DNA of 64,000 bases from Acidobacteriota bacterium. GTDB taxonomy: Bacteria; Acidobacteriota; Terriglobia; Bryobacterales; Bryobacteraceae. The first letter of the stretch is position 1. Each line of letters opens with the position of its first letter. The stretch lies in NCBI GenBank assembly GCA_018268715.1, contig JAFDVZ010000008.1, forward strand, positions 600,674-664,673. Direction: 5' to 3'. This document shows, one piece after another, positions 48,243-56,550 of the stretch. The notes beneath the pieces were generated by a model. The model made no database searches. It had not been told where the DNA came from and worked only from the letters and a program-made list of their open reading frames with translations. The position numbers and the translations under genes are program-made.

Positions 48243-48467
48243 CACCGGTGGCGGCGGGAGTTCCGCCAGGGGCCGGGCAATGTGTTTCCGGGTCAGGGGA
48301 AGCAGCGCTGGTCCGAAGGCCGGATCGCGGAGTTGGAGCGGAAGGTCGGCCAGCAGACGCTGGAGATCGATTTTTTGAAGGGGTGCTTGCAGCGCATCGA
48401 GGAGCAGCGGATGCTGCAGGCACTGACTGGAAGTCCGCGGTCTACCAGAAGGTCCAAGAAGAAATGA
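48243..48467 (+). pseudogene. IS3-family orfA, 3' part
   Basis: The frame continues from the 5' part with HRWRREFRQGPGNVF and then a heptad-rich helix, RIAELERKVGQQTLEIDFLK, the leucine-zipper region of IS3 OrfA proteins. It ends RSKKK at a TGA that overlaps the ATG of orfB (ATGA). OrfA should be non-functional while the IS21 element is present. Confidence 0.85.
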
Positions 48468-49321
48468 AGGCCAACCGGGGACTGACGATCGGGCGCATGG
48501 TGGAGCTGGGCGGCGTGAGCCGCGCCAGCTTTTACCGCTATGGCGGCGGCTGTGTGGCACTCCCGAATCGCGACATGGATTTGCGCGATGCGACCCAGCG
48601 GGTCGCGCTGGAGTGGCCCAGCTACGGCCGTCCGCGAATTACGGCTGAGTTGCGGCGGCAGGGCTGGGTGGTGAACCCCAAGCGGGTTTACCGGTGGATG
48701 CGCGAAGACAACCTACTGTGTGTGCGGAAGCGGAAGTTCATGGTGACGACGGACTCGAACCACGACCGCAGAGTGTACCCGAACCTGGCCGGGGAGATGG
48801 TACTGACCGGCATCGACCAGTTGTGGGTGGCCGATATCACCTACATTCGGCTGGCAAGCGAGTTCGTGTACTTGGCGGTGGCGATTGATGCTTTTTCGCG
48901 CCGTGTGATTGGCTGGGCGCTGGACGTCACGGTGGAAGACGACCTCCCTCTGGCGGCTCTGCGCATGGCGCTGGAACGGCGGCGGCCAGCGCCCGGTCTG
49001 GTGCATCATTCCGATCGCGGCAGCCAGTATGCCTCCGGCGATTATACTGACCTGCTGAAAGCCCACGGCTGCCAAATCAGTATGAGCCACAAGGCGAGTC
49101 CTTGGGAAAATGCCGGATGTGAATCGTGGATGAAAACGCTAAAGGCCGAGGAGGTGTACCGGCAAGAGTATCGCGATCTGGCTGAAGTGCGGACTTCTAT
49201 CGCGCAGTTCATCGACGACGTCTACAACCAGAAGCGGTTGCATTCAGCGTTGGGATACCGGCCGCCGGTGGAGTTCGAGCAAGTGGTGGCATCCTCCCGC
49301 CAGCTGGAGGCTCGCGCATGA
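48464..49321 (+). CDS. IS3-family transposase OrfB (DDE)
   Basis: A 285-residue integrase-core transposase. D124 in WVADITYI, D184 in VHHSDRGSQYAS and E220 in WENAGCESWMK form the DDE triad. The N-terminal part (RPRITAELRRQGWVVNPKRVYR) is the usual HTH_21 segment. It is in the -1 frame relative to orfA and can be read either from its own ATG at 48464 or by frameshifting that gives OrfAB. Its last 100 bp overlap the end of the primase gene on the other strand. Confidence 0.92.
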   Translation: MKANRGLTIGRMVELGGVSRASFYRYGGGCVALPNRDMDLRDATQRVALEWPSYGRPRITAELRRQGWVVNPKRVYRWMREDNLLCVRKRKFMVTTDSNHDRRVYPNLAGEMVLTGIDQLWVADITYIRLASEFVYLAVAIDAFSRRVIGWALDVTVEDDLPLAALRMALERRRPAPGLVHHSDRGSQYASGDYTDLLKAHGCQISMSHKASPWENAGCESWMKTLKAEEVYRQEYRDLAEVRTSIAQFIDDVYNQKRLHSALGYRPPVEFEQVVASSRQLEARA

Positions 49322-50241
49322 GCAACACACACAGGGCGGCGAGGATGGGGAAAAGCAGCGCGGGCAACGGTGCGGCGCAAGTAACCGTCTGGGTCACCGT
49401 GGCGGCGGGGAAACTGTGGGCTGGCGAGCCGGAGGATCTCATGCACCTGGGCGGGAGTCCAATGCTGCGAGAGCAAGCGCCTGGCGACCCACAAGTCGAC
49501 GATGCTCCAGTCGGGGTGAGGGAAGCGTTCGCGTATGTGCCAGCGTTCCATACAGTCCTGATAGATTTCCAGCGCCACCGAGGCAGCCATGGCGGCGGGA
49601 GCAGAATCCTGGAGGGTCGCGTGCGGGAGCGGAGGCAGCGAGGCACACTCTCGGGCCGAGCGCAGCAGAGCCTGGGCGCTTGGCGCCACACCGGCTTTGG
49701 TCTCCACGACTTTGACCCAAGGGGCGTAGCCGGCGAGTGTGCGCCGCGCGGGTTTCTGATTGGTGAAGCCTGCGAGTCTTCCCAGGTGACACCAACCGGT
49801 GCTGGCTCGGTCCCCGCCGTAGGCTATCGCCAGCAGCTTGCTGGCAGCGGCCGCCACCGCCGGTTCCAGGGGTGCGTGGCTGAAGCGAATCCAGGCTTGC
49901 AGACGGCCCGGGCTGGTCTGCACCACCACACACGGATCATGCCCATGCGCGCGCATGATGGCGATCACCGCCGGCCCGGCACAATCCAGATCGACGAGAA
50001 CGTAGCCTGCGTTTCGGTCGCCGGCGAAGGGTTGTACGTAGACGTCGCATCCCTCGCGATTGCGGGCGCGCAAAAACCGGACAGTGGCCGCGCTACTCAA
50101 CTGTTGCGCGGTCCACAGCCGCTCGCCAGGAAACGCCTTCCGCGTCTGCTGGTGAATCAATCGAATCAGGTACAGTTCGCAGGGCATGGCGGCGAGTTGC
50201 CTGCGAATAGCCTGCAAAGTGAGAAACAAACCGCGGTCCAT
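49222..50241 (-). CDS. RepB-type primase (archaeo-eukaryotic primase fold) passenger gene of the IS3 element
   Basis: A 339-residue protein that matches RepB-like primases of the AEP superfamily. GCDVYVQPF (64-72) leads into VLVDLD (81-86) with the catalytic D84 and D86. VVQTSPGRLQAWIRF (106-120) follows, then GRLAGFTNQKP (154-164), the conserved His/Asn-type motif with its Lys. A helical C-terminal domain follows to about 290. It lies between orfB and the right IS end, on the opposite strand, wholly within the inverted repeats. Such enzymes make primers for plasmid or virus replication. Here it may help copy the element or may have been captured from a plasmid. Confidence 0.75.
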   Translation of the reverse strand: MDRGLFLTLQAIRRQLAAMPCELYLIRLIHQQTRKAFPGERLWTAQQLSSAATVRFLRARNREGCDVYVQPFAGDRNAGYVLVDLDCAGPAVIAIMRAHGHDPCVVVQTSPGRLQAWIRFSHAPLEPAVAAAASKLLAIAYGGDRASTGWCHLGRLAGFTNQKPARRTLAGYAPWVKVVETKAGVAPSAQALLRSARECASLPPLPHATLQDSAPAAMAASVALEIYQDCMERWHIRERFPHPDWSIVDLWVARRLLSQHWTPAQVHEILRLASPQFPRRHGDPDGYLRRTVARAAFPHPRRPVCVAHARASSWREDATTCSNSTGGRYPNAECNRFWL

Positions 50242-50301
50242 GACCGCAATTTTGGAGTCGAACGGAACCGCCGTACAATGAATTTTCAGCGGACGGCAAA
50301 C

Positions 50302-50335
50302 TGTGTCTTATCTGTTTGTCTCAGTCGAGGGGGCA
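50302..50335. repeat. Right inverted repeat of the IS3-family element
   Basis: The complement, read inwards from 50335, begins TGCCCCCTCGACTGAGAC and matches the left repeat. Confidence 0.8.
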
Positions 50336-50340
50336 GGTTC

Positions 50341-50893
50341 AAATCGACCTACACCCTCTACATCTGGGCTGTGTCCCATCCGGGACACAGAAGGTCTCGC
50401 TGGCTATCGTCAACAACGCTTACGCCGACTACTTGGCCGGGCCCTCGCAGGTAACGCTGACGACCTCGTGGCAGCGATTCAAGATCACTGGCACGCTGGC
50501 GAGCGGCCAGACCGGCCTCTGGATCGTCGTCCGCCAGTTTGTCGGAAACGGCGACGACTGGACCACGGGCGACATCCATCTCTAGGGCGCCTGCCTCCAA
50601 CAGGGTGACGATCCGCAAATCGCCTACACCCGGACGTGGGCATCCCAGACGCCGCACCGGACTCGACCACCTCGCCCCTTAAGATCCGCGCCGCCAGTTC
50701 CAAGCTCGACGACAGCACCCTCCTGGAACTCACCGCCAACGGCAAACTCATCCTCGCCGGCGGCTCCGGTAACAGCTATCGCTTTTCCGAGCGCGGCATC
50801 GCCAACAACCGATCCGGCTGGTCCGGCGTGCTCAAGGTGAAAACCCCGGCTGGGACCACCCTTGGCTACATTCTTCTTTACTCGAATCCGTGA
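50341..50893 (+). pseudogene. Remnant of a beta-rich carbohydrate-binding or fibre-type protein (copy 1)
   Basis: The sequence reads TYTLYIWAVS at the IS border, then changes frame to GTQKVSLAIVNNAYADYLA and SWQRFKITGTLASGQTG, a jelly-roll pattern of carbohydrate-binding or phage-fibre domains. An in-frame TAG stands at 50583-50585. Another change of frame follows, after which a last domain runs KIRAASSKLDDSTLLELT to LGYILLYSNP. The N-terminus is missing because the IS3 element ends here. A second, shorter relic of the last domain lies at 55411-55603. Confidence 0.65.
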
Positions 50894-50930
50894 GATCCCG
50901 ATTCATCACAGCGGATTTGCGGCTCGAGTA

Positions 50931-51281
50931 TCAGAACACCAAAACCTTGTCCGCATTATTCGTCCAGCAGGTCAATTCGTCCATCGAGCTTCGATGTGTG
51001 CCCGGCGCAAGAGACTCTGGCTTGAGGCCGCGCGCATCCATGCAGGAACCACAGACACCGATTTTGCCGCCTTTCGACGAGACGATCTTGAGCATTCGTT
51101 CGATGTTGTAGTAGCCGTTCGGCGTCGTCTGGCCGGCGACGGCACACGAAGCGGCATCACCCATCAAGAACACCGACACGCTCGTCTTTTCGTCCTTCAC
51201 GAGGGAGTTTGCCAGGCGAAGGCCGTTGTAGCTGCGTTCGGTTCCGTACGGGGGATCATTCAAGATGATGAGATAGTTCAT
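50931..51281 (-). CDS. DsrE-family sulfur-relay protein
   Basis: A 116-residue cytoplasmic protein of the DsrE/DsrF fold (YLIILNDPPYGTERSYNGLRLA, SVSVFLMGDAASCA). Conserved cysteines sit at C46 and in GVCGSCMDARGL (C77, C80), plus C105; C77 or C80 is the likely persulfide carrier. It is the last gene of the four-gene sulfur operon, 25 bp after the SQR-like gene. It probably accepts sulfane sulfur produced by that enzyme or by the cysteine desulfurase. Confidence 0.88.
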   Translation of the reverse strand: MNYLIILNDPPYGTERSYNGLRLANSLVKDEKTSVSVFLMGDAASCAVAGQTTPNGYYNIERMLKIVSSKGGKIGVCGSCMDARGLKPESLAPGTHRSSMDELTCWTNNADKVLVF

Positions 51282-51306
51282 TGCCGTTCCTTTGAGAAAT
51301 GAGAAC

Positions 51307-52545
51307 CTACAGCGTGATCGGTATGCCGTAGAGCCTTCCGCCGGCTTTCACTACCGAGCCGATCAGTGACCGCCGGAAACCGACCGGAGCCAGCCACCAT
51401 TTTTCGAAAAGCACCTTGCCCAGGTGCCAGGCCTTTCCGATCTGCCTCAGTTGCACGTTTGGCGCGGGTTCTGCGAAGAAGTTGCCAAACGCGAACCCAG
51501 CCAGGTCCTCGCCGGCCTCCAGCATGCAGTACCCGTCACCGCAAAATGCCGCTTCGCACGAACGTCCGGTTACCTCAGCGACGATCCGTTGCGCTACCAC
51601 TTCGGCCTGGGCGTGAGCAAACACGCCGGCTTTGGGTAACATCAGCGGCACATCCGGCTTCCACCGCCCCGGAATTGGAATCGCTGTCACGTCTCCGATC
51701 GCATAGACACCGTCCTGACTCGTCCGCAATGTCTGCGGATCCGCTGGAACCCATCCAGCCTGGTTGGTGAGCCCAGCGTCCACGACGGCTCTTGGCGCGC
51801 GGTGAGGAGGCACCGCGACCAGCAGGTCGTATCCGACGCGCGTCCCATTGTCGAAGCTGATCTGTCTCGCGCCCGGGTCCACGGAGGTGAGCTTATGCAG
51901 CGGGTGGAACTCGATCCCCTTTGCGTGGAGCATTCCTCGAACGGCTTCACCAAGCTGCGGGCCTGCCACCGGCATCGGCTGCGACTCCGGTGTAAACAAG
52001 TGGATCTCCACCTTCGAAGACAAGCCACGCCGGCGGAAATAGTCCGCGATCAGCATGGCCCCCTCGTGAGGCGCACCAGGGCACTTGTACGGCATGGCTG
52101 AGACAACGACGGCAATCCGTCTGCCCGAAAAACTCTTGAGTGTGTCCCGCAGGCGTGTGGCGCCCTCGAATGTGAAGAACGTCTGCGACGCATCAGCCAA
52201 GCCCGGGATGGCCCCGGGAGCCAGATCGGCGCCCAGAGCCACGATCAGGTGATCGTACGCGATCTCTGCGGCGCTGGTCCTCACCTTCCGCTGGACGGGG
52301 TCGATGCCCAAAACTTCCGCCTGGACCAGATCGACGCCCCTGCGCAGAAGACCTGCCAGCGGCCTGCGGATCTGGTGCGGCTCACGATCTCCCGTCATGA
52401 GCCAGAGGAATGACGGAGCAAATGCGTGTTGCGCACTCTTTTCCACCAGCACGACACGATGGGCGGAAGGTAGTTGCCGCCGAATTTCGTTTGCGGCCAC
52501 CATGCCGCCTATACCACCGCCGAGCACCAAGATCGTTGATGTCAT
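51307..52545 (-). CDS. Sulfide:quinone oxidoreductase-like FAD/NAD-dependent oxidoreductase
   Basis: A 412-residue flavoprotein. The FAD site is ILVLGGGIGGMVAANEI near the N-terminus, and the second flavin site VYAIGDVTAIP lies near residue 300. C155 in PYKCPGAPHEGAM is at the place of a redox cysteine of SQR-type enzymes. The C-terminal helical tail (FEKWWLAPVGFRRSL) may anchor it to the membrane. The start at 52545 was chosen over an upstream one because it begins the FAD fold. With its sulfur neighbours, oxidation of sulfide or persulfide to quinone is likely. Confidence 0.82.
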   Translation of the reverse strand: MTSTILVLGGGIGGMVAANEIRRQLPSAHRVVLVEKSAQHAFAPSFLWLMTGDREPHQIRRPLAGLLRRGVDLVQAEVLGIDPVQRKVRTSAAEIAYDHLIVALGADLAPGAIPGLADASQTFFTFEGATRLRDTLKSFSGRRIAVVVSAMPYKCPGAPHEGAMLIADYFRRRGLSSKVEIHLFTPESQPMPVAGPQLGEAVRGMLHAKGIEFHPLHKLTSVDPGARQISFDNGTRVGYDLLVAVPPHRAPRAVVDAGLTNQAGWVPADPQTLRTSQDGVYAIGDVTAIPIPGRWKPDVPLMLPKAGVFAHAQAEVVAQRIVAEVTGRSCEAAFCGDGYCMLEAGEDLAGFAFGNFFAEPAPNVQLRQIGKAWHLGKVLFEKWWLAPVGFRRSLIGSVVKAGGRLYGIPITL

Positions 52546-52561
52546 CTTTCCCTCTCCATCT

Positions 52562-53713
52562 TTACGAGCGTCCGGCCCGAAGACGTTCCGCCGCGTCAGC
52601 GACGGCGGCAATCGCGGTGTCGATGTCTTCCTCGCTGGTCATGCGTCCCGTGGAAAATCGGATTGTCCCCCTCGCCCATTCCTCCGGGATACGCATCGCC
52701 TGAAGCACGTGCGAGACAGTGACGTGACCGGAGTGGCACGCTGCTCCCGCGGAAGCGGCTACCTTGTCCTCGATGGCGGCGAGCAGAGCGCCTGCATCCA
52801 AGCCCTCCACGCTGGCGCTCAGCGTGTTCGGAAGCCGGTTGTCAAGATGACCGTTGACGCTGAGATACGCCACCCGCTCAAGGAGCCCGGCCTCCAGCCT
52901 GTCCCGCATGCGGCGCATATGCTCACGGTTGGCCGCGAGATCCCGATGCGCCACCTCGCACGCTTTCCCCAGACCTACAACTTCCAGAACATTCTCCGTG
53001 CCTGGCCTTCTGCCGCCCTCCTGCCCAGCGCCCTCCATGAATCGTTCCAGAGCCGTTCCTTTGCGGATGTAAAGCGCCCCCACGCCTTTCGGCGCGTACA
53101 GCTTATGGCCGGCGATCGACACCAAGTCCACTCCCAACGCACGAACATCGGTCGGAATCTTGCCGGCGGACTGAGCCGCGTCCGTGTGAGAGACAGTGCC
53201 CCGCGCCTTCGCCAGCTCCGCAACCTCCTCGATGGGCTGAATCGTGCCCACCTCATTGTTCGCGTGCATTAGCGTGATTAGGATCGTCTCCGGGCGAATC
53301 GCCATTTCGACATCGCCGGCGCTCACCATGCCGTGCCCGTCGACGGGCAGATAGGTGATCTCGAATCCGTCCTGCTTGAGCCTCTCGCAGACTCCGGTGA
53401 CGGCGGGATGCTCAATCTGGCTCGTGATGATGTGCTTGCCATGGCCCCGCCGGGCGAGCGCGATACCCCGGATGGCATGGTTGTTGGATTCAGTGCCGCC
53501 GCTGGTGAAGAGGATCTCAGCCGGCGTGCAGTTCAACAGGGCGGCCACCTGGGATCTCGCCGTCTCGACGGCCTCGCGGGTCTTCCGGCCGTACCAATGG
53601 GAACTGGACGGGTTGCCGAAGTGCTCCTCAAGATAGGGGCGCATGGCCTCGATCACCTCGGGGGCATGCGGGGTGGTGGCGTTGTAGTCCAGGTAAATCG
53701 GATGCTTGGTCAA
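52562..53713 (-). CDS. Cysteine desulfurase (NifS/IscS type)
   Basis: A 383-residue PLP enzyme that removes sulfur from cysteine. IYLDYNATTP opens it. H102 (SQIEHPAV) and K204 in SIAGHKLYAPKG, the PLP lysine, are present. The catalytic cysteine is C326 in SAGAACHSG. All key residues are kept. No iron-sulfur scaffold gene is adjacent, so it serves the sulfur-transfer module (DsrE, SQR-like, rhodanese regulator) rather than cluster assembly. It lies 16 bp upstream of the SQR-like gene. Confidence 0.93.
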   Translation of the reverse strand: MTKHPIYLDYNATTPHAPEVIEAMRPYLEEHFGNPSSSHWYGRKTREAVETARSQVAALLNCTPAEILFTSGGTESNNHAIRGIALARRGHGKHIITSQIEHPAVTGVCERLKQDGFEITYLPVDGHGMVSAGDVEMAIRPETILITLMHANNEVGTIQPIEEVAELAKARGTVSHTDAAQSAGKIPTDVRALGVDLVSIAGHKLYAPKGVGALYIRKGTALERFMEGAGQEGGRRPGTENVLEVVGLGKACEVAHRDLAANREHMRRMRDRLEAGLLERVAYLSVNGHLDNRLPNTLSASVEGLDAGALLAAIEDKVAASAGAACHSGHVTVSHVLQAMRIPEEWARGTIRFSTGRMTSEEDIDTAIAAVADAAERLRAGRS

Positions 53714-53761
53714 TCTCTTCTCCTGACAATCACAGTCGCGTGTGATCCCGCTGTCGATCGG

Positions 53762-54439
53762 CTAATGCACTTCGCCGGCCACCACCGGCAGCCCTCGCGC
53801 CTGCCAGTCGGCGACGCCGTCTTCCAGCCGGAACGCAACATAGCCGCGGCCCCTCAGCATCTCCACCGCCTCGACGGCAAGCACGCAATAGGGGCCGCGA
53901 CAGTAGGCCACAATCTCACGATCGTGCGGCAGTTCGGCCAGGCGGCGTTCCAGTTCCTTCAGCGGCACTGACAAGGCACCGGGCAAATGGCCGGCGGCGT
54001 ACTCCTCGGGCGGCCGCACGTCCAGCACGGTGACAGCGCCGTCCCGTACCTTGGCCAGGAGTTGTTCGCGGTCCACCGGCACCAACCCCTGCCGGGCTTC
54101 CAGGAACCGGCGCGTGATCTCTCCGACTTCAGCCAACCGCGCTTCGGCCAAGGATCGGAGGGACCGGTAGAATTGGCAGACCTGCTCATCGGCTAGCCGG
54201 TAGGTCACGTACAGACCGGCCTTTTCCGCCTCCAGCAACCGGGCCTCGCGGAGCGCCTTCAGGTGTTGCGAAGTATTGGCCAGGCCCAAGCCCGCCTCCT
54301 TGGCCAGGGCTTCCACGGTTCGAGGACCCTGGCAAAGCAGGTCCAGAAGTTCCAGCCGACTGGGGTTCGAGATGGCCTTACCGATTCGAGCAAACTGCTC
54401 GTAGATGGCGGTTTTGAAACGTCGATTCCGGCTTGCCAT
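53762..54439 (-). CDS. ArsR-family regulator fused to a rhodanese domain
   Basis: A 225-residue regulator. Residues about 12-95 are an ArsR winged helix (KAISNPSRLELLDLLCQG, then ANTSQHLKALREARLL). Residues about 120-222 are a rhodanese domain with C180 and C185 in AYCRGPYCVLA, where C180 is the sulfur-accepting cysteine. This fusion probably senses reactive sulfur: persulfide on the rhodanese cysteine would release DNA. It is the first gene of the operon and lies next to a palindrome (54447-54476) that is a good operator candidate, shared with the divergent phosphorylase gene. Confidence 0.9.
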   Translation of the reverse strand: MASRNRRFKTAIYEQFARIGKAISNPSRLELLDLLCQGPRTVEALAKEAGLGLANTSQHLKALREARLLEAEKAGLYVTYRLADEQVCQFYRSLRSLAEARLAEVGEITRRFLEARQGLVPVDREQLLAKVRDGAVTVLDVRPPEEYAAGHLPGALSVPLKELERRLAELPHDREIVAYCRGPYCVLAVEAVEMLRGRGYVAFRLEDGVADWQARGLPVVAGEVH

Positions 54440-54446
54440 GGTTGCT

Positions 54447-54476
54447 TCAGTACTTTAAAATCTACTGAAGTACTGA
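54447..54476. promoter_or_regulatory. Palindromic operator candidate for the ArsR-rhodanese regulator
   Basis: TCAGTACTT (54447-54455) and AAGTACTGA (54468-54476) form a perfect 9-bp inverted repeat with a 12-nt AT-rich spacer. It begins 8 bp upstream of the regulator start and lies in the 98-bp divergent region, so one site could govern both directions. Confidence 0.65.
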
Positions 54477-54537
54477 TCCAACGTCAAGAGTCTTGTCCGG
54501 CCTTGATGCAAGTTATTGAAATCTGAGAGTATTACTC

Positions 54538-55353
54538 GTGATATCCCGAATGTCCAACGATCAGAAGAGCCTTCCGCTGCTCCAACATGCCCTGGACGCG
54601 CCGAGCGCGTTCACTCCAGAAAACCTGCTCGAAGCAGTGCGAACCGAGCGAGACCTTCCGCGGGATCCGGTGCCCGAAGTTTGCGTCCTGGAATTCGATG
54701 GGGACTTGACCGACTGGCTCGTTGGGACGGGCCTCGCCACGAGGTGGCACCCGTGGGCATGCTTCCATACTTCCATGGAGACCGTGGAAGTGGACGGCGA
54801 ACGCGTCGGGGTGATCGCTCGTACAATCGGCGGCCCATACGCGGTCCTCGTTGCTGAACAGCTCGCGGCCTCCGGAGTACGCGTCATTCTCGGACTGACA
54901 TCGGCTGGACAAGTGTCCCCCGGATTGAAGATTCCAAGTCTTGTGATACCCACGACTGCCATCCGGGATGAAGGCACCTCGTACCACTACCTGCCGGCCG
55001 CGGAGAGCGTTAACGGCGATGCGGGCTTCGCACTCGCTCTGCAGGCGGAGCTTGGCGGACTCGGTTTGCCGGTTGTTACTGGTCCCGTCTGGACGACAGA
55101 CGCGCCGTACCGGGAGACCGCTCAGCAATTGGAACGGCACGCGAGAGCTGGCATCCTTGCGGTGGAGATGCAGGCAGCTTCGTTGTTCTCCTTTGGCGCC
55201 GCGCGCGGCGTCCCATGCGGCGTCGTCGCCCACGTCACCAACGGTGTCGATCACTCGGCGGAAGCTCAGTTCGAAAAAGGTACGCACCAGCTCGGGCTAG
55301 AGATTCTCAGGGCCACGGCGCGTGCCGCCAGGCGCTGGTGGACACCTTGTTGA
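54538..55353 (+). CDS. Nucleoside phosphorylase (PNP/UDP family)
   Basis: A 271-residue enzyme with a GTG start; an ATG at 54550 is an alternative. The phosphorylase fold is seen in VGVIARTIGGPYAVLVAEQLAASGV, then VILGLTSAGQV and the base- and ribose-binding AVEMQAASLFSFG. It should split a nucleoside with phosphate or act on a related thio-nucleoside. It is divergent from the sulfur operon and shares its operator region. That would fit a thiomethyladenosine- or thionucleoside-related role, but this is only an inference. Confidence 0.82.
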   Translation: MISRMSNDQKSLPLLQHALDAPSAFTPENLLEAVRTERDLPRDPVPEVCVLEFDGDLTDWLVGTGLATRWHPWACFHTSMETVEVDGERVGVIARTIGGPYAVLVAEQLAASGVRVILGLTSAGQVSPGLKIPSLVIPTTAIRDEGTSYHYLPAAESVNGDAGFALALQAELGGLGLPVVTGPVWTTDAPYRETAQQLERHARAGILAVEMQAASLFSFGAARGVPCGVVAHVTNGVDHSAEAQFEKGTHQLGLEILRATARAARRWWTPC

Positions 55354-55410
55354 GGCGCGCCATTTCGCGCCCGAACAATGCCACCTCACCCTGAAGACCC
55401 ACGGGCCCGG

Positions 55411-55603
55411 TCCCAACCTCGGCGACAGTACCCTCCTCGAATTAGCTCTCCCGGCGAACTCATCCTCGCTGGCGGCTCCGGCAACTGTTACCGGTTCGCG
55501 ACCTTGGAGCCGCCAACAATCCCTCCGGCTTGGCCGGCGTGATCAAGGTGAAAACCCAGGCAGGGATCACCCTCGGCTATGTCCTGCTGTATTCCACACC
55601 GCG
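55411..55603 (+). pseudogene. Relic of the beta-rich protein's last domain (copy 2)
   Basis: The sequence is clearly related to 50698-50891: both contain GACAG-ACCCTCCT, CTCATCCTCGC-GGCGGCTCCGG and AAGGTGAAAACCC in the same order, and both end in LGY-LLY. Copy 2 has several small deletions that break the frame. The rest of 55354-55626 holds no gene. Confidence 0.65.
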
Positions 55604-55626
55604 AAGGGCGTCAACTGGCAGCATGC

Positions 55627-56526
55627 TCATTTCAGAAGGGACTGCGCAATCGCGCGCGTTCGCAAAGCCGTCACGGCCTGCTGACGAACCCACTCGGGAG
55701 CTAGCGGGTGTGTCGCAACGCCGCTGGTGCTCATAGTGAAGTTTAGTCCCTTGAGCAGTGTGGCGATTTCTGCTTGTACGTGCCCGGTGGAGATCAGCAC
55801 GGGCTGGATGAGCACCTTGGTGTCCGCGCCGTAGCTTTTGACGCGGTCGCGGAGAAGGGCCACGGCGGCGTCCTTGATGGGTTTGGGAGCATCGTCGCGA
55901 ATCGTGGCTGCATCCACGCGGCGGAACCCGAGGGCCCATTGCAGGTAGGCGGCTTGCACCTTTAAGCAGGCCAGCCACTTGTCGTTGTCGGCATCATCGT
56001 TTGGACCGTGCGCCACCAGGATCACGGACTCGTTTTTCGGGTCTTTCGAGGCAGACCGTACTTGATCCGCGAGGACTCTGCCGAGCAGGCGGTCGCTGTC
56101 CATCGCGGGCGTGACGAGGAGTTCCGCCCGGGTCTTCAGCGGCTCATGCGTGTAGTGCTCTGGTGCGTCTCTGCGGTCTCGCCCGTAGTAGCGGATCTCC
56201 TCATAGTGGTCGCTGAAAGAGGAGACCAGCAGGGGTACGATCACGATTCGCCTCGCGCCTGCCTTGTCTAGCCGCTCGGCTACCTTGGTCAATTCCTGGT
56301 CAGGTGTCCGAGGGGTCAGAAAGGCAACGCCCTTGGGGCCCGCCCAATCTATCTTGTCCATCATCTGGATGACTCGCTCGTTCCATCCTTCGGCCCGCGC
56401 GCCGTGGGCAACCACTAGGAGTGCCTCATCGCCCGGTGTTTGCGCGCCTGTGGGCAAGCACGCCAAACCGCAGAACGCCACCGCAGCCGCTGTGGCAAAA
56501 ATCCTTCTCACTCTCATTTCGTTCAT
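55627..56526 (-). CDS. Exported CbiX/ferrochelatase-like protein
   Basis: A 299-residue protein with a signal peptide (about 1-29, ending LPTGAQ). Two chelatase-type half-domains follow: LLVVAHGARAEGWNE (about 35) and VILVAHGPNDDAD (about 165), each with the His-Gly of the CbiX/SirB active site. Cytoplasmic members insert cobalt or iron into sirohydrochlorin or porphyrin. An exported form is unusual. It is the last gene of the unit after the Fur-type regulator, receptor, small protein and methyltransferase, so it may place or remove metal in an imported tetrapyrrole. Confidence 0.78.
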   Translation of the reverse strand: MNEMRVRRIFATAAAVAFCGLACLPTGAQTPGDEALLVVAHGARAEGWNERVIQMMDKIDWAGPKGVAFLTPRTPDQELTKVAERLDKAGARRIVIVPLLVSSFSDHYEEIRYYGRDRRDAPEHYTHEPLKTRAELLVTPAMDSDRLLGRVLADQVRSASKDPKNESVILVAHGPNDDADNDKWLACLKVQAAYLQWALGFRRVDAATIRDDAPKPIKDAAVALLRDRVKSYGADTKVLIQPVLISTGHVQAEIATLLKGLNFTMSTSGVATHPLAPEWVRQQAVTALRTRAIAQSLLK

Positions 56527-56550
56527 ATCCTCGCTTTCGGAATTCTGTAG

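Larger units (their letters stand above)
44638..50335 (+). mobile_element. IS3-family transposon carrying a primase gene, interrupted by an IS21-family element
   Basis: The ends are 34-bp imperfect inverted repeats starting TGCCCCC (28 of 34 positions match). Inside are orfA (split), orfB with a DDE triad, and on the opposite strand a RepB-type primase gene. Without the IS21 insertion (3416 bp plus one 6-bp repeat) the element would be 2276 bp, about 1 kb longer than a usual IS3 element; the extra kilobase is the primase gene. No target duplication flanks it (left flank ends GGACT, right flank begins GGTTC), so the neighbouring DNA has been rearranged. Confidence 0.82.

Noticed and set aside
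44630..50345. Target duplication for the IS3-family element
   Set aside because: Left flank GGACT and right flank GGTTC do not match at 3-5 bp, so no duplication is claimed.
49318..50454. Long plus-strand frame opposite the primase gene
   Set aside because: It mirrors the primase codons; the minus-strand product has clear AEP motifs, this one has none.
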